Shown here: piece after piece, positions 1 through 5,443 of the stretch
Layout: each line of letters begins with the position of its first letter
Position numbering within the stretch: position 1 is the first letter of the stretch
NCBI GenBank assembly: GCA_021154065.1
Contig: JAJKJG010000267.1
Span: 1 to 8,934 of the forward strand
Source: Methylobacterium sp.
Lineage (GTDB): Bacteria > Pseudomonadota > Alphaproteobacteria > Rhizobiales > Beijerinckiaceae
Reading direction: 5' to 3'
Length of the DNA: 8,934 bases
Program-made: the position numbers and the translations under genes
The notes under the pieces: generated by a model
What the model was told of the DNA's origin: nothing
Databases searched by the model: none
What the model saw: the letters and a program-made list of their open reading frames with translations, nothing else

Positions 1-632
1 CGCTCGCGCACGAAGCGCGCCGCCTTGACGCCGCCGAAATTGTCGCCGAGCGCGATCCAGGGCCGCTCGTAGAGGCTCACGAGATCGACGCCGCCCGGCC
101 CGGGGAAGTCCGCGGCGCGCCCGTAGAGCGCCCAGGCGATCGTCGCGACGCGGCGGCCGACGAGCGTCTCCGGCGGGTTGTCGGTGGCGCGGATCGCGAC
201 GTCGGCGTCGCGCTTCGACAGGTTCATCGCCTGGTTCGACAAGACCACGTCGAGCCGCACATCCGGGCAGCGGGCGCAGAAGGCGGCGAACAGCGGCGTC
301 AAGAGGTGGACGAGAAGCGTATCGTTCGTCGTGACGCGCAGCTCGCCGGCCGGCGAGATCGCCTGCCCGGCGAGCTTGCGCGCGAAGCCCGCCACCTCGT
401 CGTCGATGCGCGCCGCGAGCACGGCCATCTCCTCGCCGGCGGTGGTGAGAGCGTATCCGGTGCGGTGGCGCTCGAAGAGCTTGAGCCCAAGCCGCTCCTC
501 GATCTGGCCGAGCCGTCGGAACACGGTCGAATGGTTGACGCCGAGCTTCTCGGCAGCGCCGGCAAGGCCCCTCGCCTCGGCGATGGACTTGACGAGGCGG
601 AAGTCGTCCCAGGCGAGCGGCGAGTCGGACAT
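1..632 (-). CDS. LysR-type transcriptional regulator, C-terminus beyond the left edge
   Basis: DNA-binding regulator of the LysR family, reading leftward from an ATG at 630-632. The 210 complete codons in the window begin MSDSPLAWDDFRLVKSIAE. An N-terminal winged helix-turn-helix covers about residues 8-65 (AGAAEKLGVNHSTVFRRLGQ, then the wing around LFERHRTGYALT). The effector-binding domain starts near residue 95 (GELRVTTND) and is cut by the window edge; full-length members are about 300 residues. The start is supported because the HTH begins at the usual distance from it. No Shine-Dalgarno is visible: the bases before the ATG are taken up by a palindrome (634-649). The gene is divergent from the DoxX gene at 746, the classic arrangement in which a LysR protein controls its neighbour and itself; that control is inferred. 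The effector is unknown. Family assignment is firm. Confidence 0.93.
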   Translation of the reverse strand, partial: MSDSPLAWDDFRLVKSIAEARGLAGAAEKLGVNHSTVFRRLGQIEERLGLKLFERHRTGYALTTAGEEMAVLAARIDDEVAGFARKLAGQAISPAGELRVTTNDTLLVHLLTPLFAAFCARCPDVRLDVVLSNQAMNLSKRDADVAIRATDNPPETLVGRRVATIAWALYGRAADFPGPGGVDLVSLYERPWIALGDNFGGVKAARFVRE

Positions 633-633
633 T

Positions 634-649
634 CTTGCACCGGTGCAAG
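634..649. promoter_or_regulatory. Perfect 16-bp palindrome, likely operator of the LysR/doxX pair
   Basis: CTTGCACCGGTGCAAG equals its own reverse complement. It contains the T-N11-A pattern typical of LysR-family binding sites (T635 to A647). A further TGCAA half-site lies at 658-662, 14 bases after the one at 644-648. The palindrome sits one base upstream of the LysR ATG, where its Shine-Dalgarno would be, and 97 bases before the doxX start. The symmetry is seen directly; the role as an autoregulatory operator is inferred from the divergent layout. Confidence 0.55.
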
Positions 650-745
650 CGGAACGATGCAACCTTATCGATGGATTTGCGCAGGAGAAACACTGATCTT
701 CTCTTCGGATCGGCGCTGGCGCGCCCTTGGATCTGGAGACCCATC

Positions 746-1183
746 ATGATCGACACCCGTCTTGCCCCTTACGGCATCTTCCTGCTGCGCGTTGCGCTTG
801 GCGCGATGTTCATCGCCCACGCGCTTCTCAAGTACCTCGTCTTCACCATGCCGGGCTTCGAGGGCTTCCTCGGCAAGGTCGGCCTGCCGGCGGCGCTCGC
901 CTGGCCGATCGTCCTTGCCGAGCTCGTCGGCGGCGCCGCGATCGTCGCGGGCTTCTACGGCCGGTGGGTGTCGCTCGCGCTCCTGCCGGTGCTCGCCGGC
1001 GCGCTGTTCGTGCACGCCGGCAACGGCTGGCTCTTCACGGCAACGGGCGGCGGCTGGGAGTACCCGGCCTTCCTCGTGATCGCCGCCGTCACCTACGTGC
1101 TGGCCGGCGACGGCGCCTTCGCGGTGCGTCCCGCCGCCCTGCGGTTACCGGGCTTTGCCGCGGCATCGGCGCAGCCGGCGTAA
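746..1183 (+). CDS. DoxX family membrane protein
   Basis: A 145-residue integral inner-membrane protein of the DoxX family. Hydrophobic segments lie at about residues 8-31, 47-70, 74-91 and 105-121, giving the four-helix plan of the family. The motif GGGWEYPAFL (101-110) before the last helix and the FIAHALLKY stretch in helix 1 are typical. The ATG at 746 is chosen over an in-frame ATG at 635 because GGAG at 735-738 lies 7 bases before it and the first helix then starts near the N-terminus. DoxX proteins are loosely linked to redox or quinone processes and envelope stress, but the biochemical function of this subgroup is not established and none is claimed. It diverges from the LysR gene, its probable regulator. 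It is convergent with the tsaC-type gene, with 31 bases between the stops and no convincing terminator hairpin. Confidence 0.88.
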   Translation: MIDTRLAPYGIFLLRVALGAMFIAHALLKYLVFTMPGFEGFLGKVGLPAALAWPIVLAELVGGAAIVAGFYGRWVSLALLPVLAGALFVHAGNGWLFTATGGGWEYPAFLVIAAVTYVLAGDGAFAVRPAALRLPGFAAASAQPA

Positions 1184-1214
1184 TCTCTCCGGAGATCCCC
1201 CCGCAAAATCGCGA

Positions 1215-2222
1215 TCAGCCTCCGGCGGCGGCGCGGCGCAGGCGGTCGTTGATCGCCTCGCCGAGGCCATGCTCCGGGATCGGCGCGACGGCGATGCTTT
1301 CGGCGCCGCTCGCGTCCAGCGTGCGCAGATGTCCGAAGAGATGAGCGGCGGCCTCGGTCAGGTCGCCGCTTTGGCTCAGGTTGAGGACCGCCTGCGCCGC
1401 CGCGAGCCCCGGCGGCTCGAACGCTCCGAAGAGAAGCACGGCATCTCCGGGCACGACCCGATCGATGTCGAGCCGCGCCTTCGCGCGCGGTGCGTAATGC
1501 GACGCGAGCATGCCAGGCGCCCGTGGCGCGCCGGTCTCGCGCGCCGCCCCGAGGAGCTTGCGCCCGAGCGCCGCCTCGAGCGCCTCGCGCGGCACGCCGC
1601 CCGGGCGCAGCAGGCGCGGCTCGCCGAGGCAGGCGACGATCGTCGATTCGAGCCCGACCGCGGTCGGGCCGCCGTCCAGCACCGCGTCGATGCGGCCCTC
1701 AAGGTCCGTAAGGACATGCGCGGCGGTCGTGGGGCTGACCCGGCCCGAGCGGTTCGCCGACGGCGCCGCGACGGGACGGCCGACCCGTTCGAGAAGCGCG
1801 TGAGCCAGCGGGTGCGCCGGGACGCGCAGCGCGACGCTGTCGAGGCCGGCGCGGGCGAGGTCGCAAACCGAAGCGCCGGACGCTCCCGGCACCACGAGGG
1901 TCAGCGGACCCGGCCAGAAGCGCGTGGCGAGCGTAAGCGCGCTCTCGTCGAAGACGCCCTCCCGCCGCGCCGCATCGACGCTCGCCACATGGGCGATCAG
2001 CGGATTGAAGCGCGGCCGCTCCTTCGCGGCGTAGATTCGCGCCACGGCCTCGGCGCGGGTCGCGTCGGCGCCGAGCCCGTAGACCGTCTCGGTCGGGAAC
2101 GCGACGAGGCCGCCGCGCCGAAGCATCTCGGCGGCGCGAAGGACCGCGTCGGGTCCAAGCGTCTCCGTCCTGCGCGGGGCGGCTGTTGACCCGTGATCGT
2201 TCACGTCTAAACTATCTTGCAA
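1215..2222 (-). CDS. tsaC: L-threonylcarbamoyladenylate synthase, Sua5 (TsaC2) type
   Basis: Makes threonylcarbamoyl-AMP from threonine, bicarbonate and ATP, the first step of the t6A37 modification in ANN-decoding tRNAs; TsaD and partners then transfer the group. The 335-residue protein has the long two-domain architecture. The YrdC catalytic domain covers about residues 22-215, with PTETVYGLGA (43-52), the KER basic motif (67-69), FWPGPLTLV (102-110), PSANRSG (154-160) and ESTIV (192-196). A linker PGMLASHYAP (236-245) leads to the C-terminal Sua5 domain, about 250-330. The PGMxxxHYAP linker separates Sua5 from short TsaC. The probable start is TTG at 2220-2222, with GGAAGG (plus strand 2230-2235) 7 bases upstream. 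A GTG at 2202-2204 would give 329 residues but has no comparable ribosome binding site. Usually essential and housekeeping; not in an obvious operon here. Confidence 0.95.
   Translation of the reverse strand: MQDSLDVNDHGSTAAPRRTETLGPDAVLRAAEMLRRGGLVAFPTETVYGLGADATRAEAVARIYAAKERPRFNPLIAHVASVDAARREGVFDESALTLATRFWPGPLTLVVPGASGASVCDLARAGLDSVALRVPAHPLAHALLERVGRPVAAPSANRSGRVSPTTAAHVLTDLEGRIDAVLDGGPTAVGLESTIVACLGEPRLLRPGGVPREALEAALGRKLLGAARETGAPRAPGMLASHYAPRAKARLDIDRVVPGDAVLLFGAFEPPGLAAAQAVLNLSQSGDLTEAAAHLFGHLRTLDASGAESIAVAPIPEHGLGEAINDRLRRAAAGG
2186..2213 (+). promoter_or_regulatory. Possible sigma-70 type promoter for the acyl-CoA dehydrogenase unit
   Basis: A -35-like TTGACC (2186-2191) is followed after 16 bases by TAAACT (2208-2213), in a patch less GC-rich than its surroundings. 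It points at the acyl-CoA dehydrogenase gene and would leave a leader of about 90 bases. It lies inside the first codons of the opposing tsaC-type gene. The -35 matches TTGACA at 5 of 6 positions and the -10 matches TATAAT at 4 of 6; the spacing is one base short of optimal. This is a prediction from sequence only. Confidence 0.35.
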
Positions 2223-2229
2223 CCCAAGC

Positions 2230-2235
2230 CCTTCC
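2230..2235 (-). promoter_or_regulatory. Shine-Dalgarno deciding the TTG start of the tsaC-type gene
   Basis: GGAAGG on the minus strand (CCTTCC on plus) lies 7 bases upstream of the TTG at 2220-2222. No similar purine run precedes the alternative GTG at 2202-2204. It is the main reason for annotating the rarer TTG start. Confidence 0.5.
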
Positions 2236-2264
2236 AGATACCGGAGCGGCTTAGAGATGCGCGA

Positions 2265-2285
2265 CCCCGTGCGTCAATGACGGGG
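2265..2285 (+). promoter_or_regulatory. Small hairpin in the leader of the acyl-CoA dehydrogenase gene
   Basis: CCCCGT (2265-2270) pairs with ACGGGG (2280-2285) around a 9-base loop. An overlapping palindrome CGTCAATGACG (2272-2282) offers an alternative fold or an operator. It ends 17 bases before the GGAGA ribosome binding site (2303-2307). There is no U-tract, so it is not a good intrinsic terminator. The pairing is visible; any function is speculative. Confidence 0.3.
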
Positions 2286-2311
2286 CCCGACGGCAAATGA
2301 CCGGAGATCCG

Positions 2312-4093
2312 ATGAGCTATCGCGCGCCTGTCGCCGAGATGGTCTTTGCCATGCGCCACGTCGCCGGCCTCGACCGCGCGATCGCCGAGGAGCTGCACGG
2401 CGATCTCTCGCTCGATCTCGTCGAGACCATCCTCGATGAGGCGGGCAAGTTCGCGAATGAGGAGCTCGCGCCGCTGAACCGCAGCGGCGATCGCGAGGGC
2501 CTGGCGTTCAAGGACGGCGCCGTCGCGATGCCGCGCGGCTTCAAGGAGGCATATCGCGCCTGGACCGCGGCCGGCTGGAACGCGCTGCCCGGTCCCGAGG
2601 CCTATGGCGGCCAGGGCCTGCCGACGCTTCTCAACTCGGCCTGCGTCGAGATGTGGAACTCGGCCTGCATGTCCTTCGGCCTCGCGCCGCTCCTGACCAT
2701 GGGCGGCGTCGAGGCGCTGGCGCAGCACGGCTCGGACGAGCTGAAAGACCGCTATCTCGCCAAGGTCGTGTCCGGCGAATGGACCGCGACCATGAACCTG
2801 ACCGAGCCGCAAGCCGGCTCCGACCTCAACGCCATCCGCAGCCGCGCCGAGCGGTCCGCCGACGGCAGCTACAGGATCACCGGCAGCAAGATCTTCATCA
2901 CCTATGGCGAGCACGACCTGGTCGACAACATCGTCCACCTCGTGCTCGCGCGCCTGCCCGACGCGCCGCCCGGCACTCGCGGCATCTCGCTCTTCCTCGT
3001 GCCGAAGCTGCTGCCCGAGGGCACGCGCAACGACGTGCGCTGCCATTCCATCGAGCACAAGCTCGGCATCCATGCCTCGCCGACCTGCACCATGGTCTAT
3101 GGCGACGCGGGCGGCGCGACCGGCTTTCTGATCGGCGAGGAGAACCGCGGCCTCGCCTGCATGTTCACGATGATGAACAACGCCCGCCTCGCGGTCGCCC
3201 TCCAGGGTGTCGCGATCGCCGAGCGGGCCTATCAGGGCGCGCTCGCCTACGCCAAGGAGCGGCGCCAGGGCCGCGCGCCAGGCAGCGCCGGCGACGGCAT
3301 GAGCCCGATCATCGCGCATCCGGACGTGAAGCGCATGCTGATGACCATGAAGGCGCTGACCGCTGCGGCGCGCTGCATCTGCTATCTCACCGCCGAGGCG
3401 ATCGACCGCGCGCACCGCTCGCGCAACGAGGCGGCGCGGGCCATCGCGCAGGAGCGGGCGTCGCTCCTCACGCCGGTCGCCAAGGCGTTCTCGACCGACA
3501 TTGGCTGCGAGGTCGCCTCCCTCGGCGTGCAGGTCCATGGCGGCATGGGCTTCGTCGAGGAGACCGGCGCGGCGCAGCATCTGCGTGACGCCCGCATCAA
3601 CCCGATCTACGAGGGCACGAACGGCATCCAGGCGATCGACCTCGTCCTCCGCAAGCTGCCGCTCTCGAACGGCGACGCCGTGCGCCGGCAGATCGCGGCG
3701 ATGCGCGCCACCCTGCAGCGGCTCGTCAAGGAGGCGACGCCGGCCTTCGGCTCGACCGGGGCGCGGCTGCGCGAGGCGGTCGAGAGCCTCGATCGCGCGA
3801 CGAGCTTCATGCTGAAGGCCGCCTCCGGCAACCAGCCCGAGGCGGCGCTTGCCGGCGCGACGCCGTATCTGCGCCTGTTTGCGCTGGCGCAGGGCGGCGC
3901 CGGCCTCGCCGAGGCGGCGCTTGCCGCAAGCGCCGCGGCGGCGGCCGGGGATTCCGATCCGGCGCACCCGGCCCGGATCGCGCTCTGCCGCTTCTTCGCG
4001 GAGAACGTCGCGACCGCGGCGCGCGGGCTCGAGGAGAGCGTCATCTTCGGGGCGGCTTTCGTCGAGGATGCGCCGCTCGCGCTCGCGAGCTGA
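2312..4093 (+). CDS. Acyl-CoA dehydrogenase, DmdC/AcdC-type with C-terminal extension
   Basis: FAD enzyme that introduces an alpha,beta double bond into an acyl-CoA, passing electrons to electron-transfer flavoprotein. At 593 residues it belongs to the long subgroup that includes 3-methylmercaptopropionyl-CoA dehydrogenase (DmdC), not the 380-residue classic family. In order: short N-terminal segment (MSYRAPVAEMVFAM), helical domain, flavin-binding middle domain with MNLTEPQAGSDL (161-172) and GSKIFITYGEHD, helical C-domain, and an extra domain from about residue 460. GGMGF and IYEGTNGIQA carry the catalytic base, Glu434. The ATG at 2312 is chosen over one at 2297 because GGAGA (2303-2307) fits it and family members start MxYxAPV. 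The crotonase gene follows after 5 bases, suggesting co-transcription. The substrate cannot be read from sequence: the subgroup covers straight-chain, branched and methylthio acyl-CoAs, and no dmdB-like ligase is in the window. Confidence 0.93.
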   Translation: MSYRAPVAEMVFAMRHVAGLDRAIAEELHGDLSLDLVETILDEAGKFANEELAPLNRSGDREGLAFKDGAVAMPRGFKEAYRAWTAAGWNALPGPEAYGGQGLPTLLNSACVEMWNSACMSFGLAPLLTMGGVEALAQHGSDELKDRYLAKVVSGEWTATMNLTEPQAGSDLNAIRSRAERSADGSYRITGSKIFITYGEHDLVDNIVHLVLARLPDAPPGTRGISLFLVPKLLPEGTRNDVRCHSIEHKLGIHASPTCTMVYGDAGGATGFLIGEENRGLACMFTMMNNARLAVALQGVAIAERAYQGALAYAKERRQGRAPGSAGDGMSPIIAHPDVKRMLMTMKALTAAARCICYLTAEAIDRAHRSRNEAARAIAQERASLLTPVAKAFSTDIGCEVASLGVQVHGGMGFVEETGAAQHLRDARINPIYEGTNGIQAIDLVLRKLPLSNGDAVRRQIAAMRATLQRLVKEATPAFGSTGARLREAVESLDRATSFMLKAASGNQPEAALAGATPYLRLFALAQGGAGLAEAALAASAAAAAGDSDPAHPARIALCRFFAENVATAARGLEESVIFGAAFVEDAPLALAS

Positions 4094-4098
4094 ACGCG

Positions 4099-4851
4099 AT
4101 GGCCGAGCTCGTCACGGTCGCCCGCGACGGCGACGTCCTCGTCATCCGGCTCAACCGGCCGGAGAAGAAGAACGCCATGACGCGCGTCATGTACGACGCC
4201 GTGGTCGAGGCGTTCGCCGCCGCCGACCGGGACGGCCTCGGCGCGATCTTGATCGCCGGCTCCGGCGGCTCCTTCACGGCCGGCAACGACCTCGCCGATT
4301 TTCTCGCCGCGACGGAGCGGCCGGATGATCTCTCGGCGTTCCGTTTCATCACCGGGCTCGCCCGACTCGAGACGCCGCTCGTCGCGGCGGTCGACGGCGT
4401 CGCGGTCGGGGTCGGCACGACGATGCTGCTCCATTGCGACCTCGTCTATGCGGCGCCGACGGCGCTGTTCCGCCTGCCTTTCGTCGATCTCGGGCTCGTG
4501 CCGGAGGCGGCCTCGAGCCTGCTCCTGCCGCGCCGCGTCGGGCTCGCCAAGGCGAGCGAGCTTCTCCTTTTGGCCGAGCCCTTCGACGCCGACGAGGGCT
4601 TCCGGATCGGTCTCGTCAACGCCGTCGTTCCGGCCGACCGGCTGTTCGTGCATGCGCTCGAGCAGGCAAAGAAGCTCTCGGCAAAGCCGCGCCAGGCGAT
4701 CGCGGCGACGCGCCGGCTCATGCGCGGCAACCAGGCCGAGATCCTTGCCGCGATGGAGCGCGAATCGATCGCCTTCCGGGAGGCGCTCGCCTCGCCCGCC
4801 GCCAAGGCCGCGTTCAGCGCCTTCCTGTCGAAATCGAAGCCTGCCGCCTAA
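4099..4851 (+). CDS. Crotonase-family protein, more like enoyl-CoA isomerase than hydratase
   Basis: A 250-residue crotonase-fold protein acting on an enoyl-CoA. RPEKKNAMT (20-28) is a typical N-terminal motif, and SFTAGNDL (58-65) forms one side of the oxyanion hole. AVDGVAVGVGTTMLLHCDLV (97-116) holds the second oxyanion glycine. True hydratases carry two catalytic glutamates; here their positions are Thr108 and Phe128. A glutamate appears instead at 136, in LGLVPEAASSLLLP (131-144), the site used by delta3-delta2-enoyl-CoA isomerases. By family logic it would shift double bonds so that unsaturated acyl-CoAs can be degraded; this is inference, as many such proteins are annotated simply as enoyl-CoA hydratases. 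It starts 5 bases after the acyl-CoA dehydrogenase stop without a strong ribosome binding site, so translation is probably coupled. Its stop overlaps that of the opposing gene. Confidence 0.88.
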   Translation: MAELVTVARDGDVLVIRLNRPEKKNAMTRVMYDAVVEAFAAADRDGLGAILIAGSGGSFTAGNDLADFLAATERPDDLSAFRFITGLARLETPLVAAVDGVAVGVGTTMLLHCDLVYAAPTALFRLPFVDLGLVPEAASSLLLPRRVGLAKASELLLLAEPFDADEGFRIGLVNAVVPADRLFVHALEQAKKLSAKPRQAIAATRRLMRGNQAEILAAMERESIAFREALASPAAKAAFSAFLSKSKPAA

Positions 4852-5354
4852 AACGCGCGCGCCGGCGAGACGCACGCCATCAGCCGGTCGATCGCGGCTT
4901 GAGCCTCGCCGGCGGCATCGCCTTCGATCTCGGCGCCGCCGCTGTTGAGGAAGCTCGTCGCGCGGGCGATCAGGCGGTGCATGATCGGCGCCGTCACGAC
5001 CGGCACGAACGCGGCGGTGTCCGGGTCGTCTCTCAGATCGAGCGCCAGCACCGCCATCGCGGCGAGCTCGTCCATCGCCCGCACCAGCTTCTCGAAGGCG
5101 AGGCGGCGCTCCGCGGGAAGCGCCTCGTAGGCGGCGAGCGCGACGCTCGCGAGGCGCAGGCCGGACGCGGCGAAGTAGGAACGGTAGTCGATCGCCTTCC
5201 AGCTTCTCAGCGCGTCGGCGAGGTCCGGGGCCTCCGTCGCCATCTCGATCAGCATCAGCACCTCGCTGTAGCGATTGAGATAGTCGGTCGACAATCCGGT
5301 GCAGGACGGGCGCTCGCCGTCGCTGGCGGCGGCCGCGTCGCTTGGCGCAGTCAT
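4848..5354 (-). CDS. Hypothetical protein, alpha-helical, 168 residues
   Basis: I cannot assign a function. It resembles uncharacterised proteins I recall from Rhizobiales, with a conserved-looking core beginning CTGLSTDYLNRYSEVLMLIE (residues 18-37), followed by WKAIDYRSYFAASGLR and a helical C-terminal half. There is no signal peptide, membrane segment or recognisable catalytic motif, so it is probably cytoplasmic. The start is uncertain. ATG at 5354 sits shortly before the core. An ATG at 5375 and a GTG at 5447, which overlaps the stop of the upstream methyltransferase gene as GTGA, are also in frame. The extension from those starts is Pro/Gly-rich and crosses a lower-GC patch that looks non-coding. 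None has a good Shine-Dalgarno. It lies downstream of tlyA-rlmD on the same strand and could be read with them. Its TAG overlaps the TAA of the convergent crotonase gene within 4848-4851. Confidence 0.72.
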   Translation of the reverse strand: MTAPSDAAAASDGERPSCTGLSTDYLNRYSEVLMLIEMATEAPDLADALRSWKAIDYRSYFAASGLRLASVALAAYEALPAERRLAFEKLVRAMDELAAMAVLALDLRDDPDTAAFVPVVTAPIMHRLIARATSFLNSGGAEIEGDAAGEAQAAIDRLMACVSPARAF

Positions 5355-5415
5355 GGCGAGGATTGGCGGGCGCATGGAGGGCCCCGACAATGTGCCAAGC
5401 AATGGACAACAAAAA

Positions 5416-5432
5416 GTTGACGCTACGGCAAC
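5416..5432. promoter_or_regulatory. Imperfect 17-bp inverted repeat upstream of the hypothetical gene
   Basis: GTTGACG (5416-5422) and CGGCAAC (5426-5432) are inverted copies with one mismatch around a CTA spacer. The repeat lies in the 89-base interval between the methyltransferase stop and the annotated start of the hypothetical gene, in an AT-richer patch (5395-5432). It could be a regulator site or a remnant of a promoter region. I see no convincing -35/-10 pair on the minus strand. Confidence 0.25.
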
Positions 5433-5443
5433 AGGGCCGGCCC

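Noticed and set aside
1186..1195. TCTCCGGAGA palindrome between the doxX and tsaC stops as a terminator
   Set aside because: It has no loop and no T-tract, so it cannot form a credible intrinsic terminator.
1155..2189. 344-codon open frame on the plus strand opposite the tsaC-type gene
   Set aside because: The opposing frame has every Sua5 motif; this one is an Arg-rich shadow.
2207..3967. 586-codon open frame on the minus strand opposite the acyl-CoA dehydrogenase
   Set aside because: Shadow of a real gene: Arg/Ala-rich translation, no domain, and no ribosome binding site considered convincing.
5385..5410. TGGCAC-like sequence on the minus strand as a sigma-54 promoter
   Set aside because: The required TTGC element at the correct distance after TGGCAC is missing.
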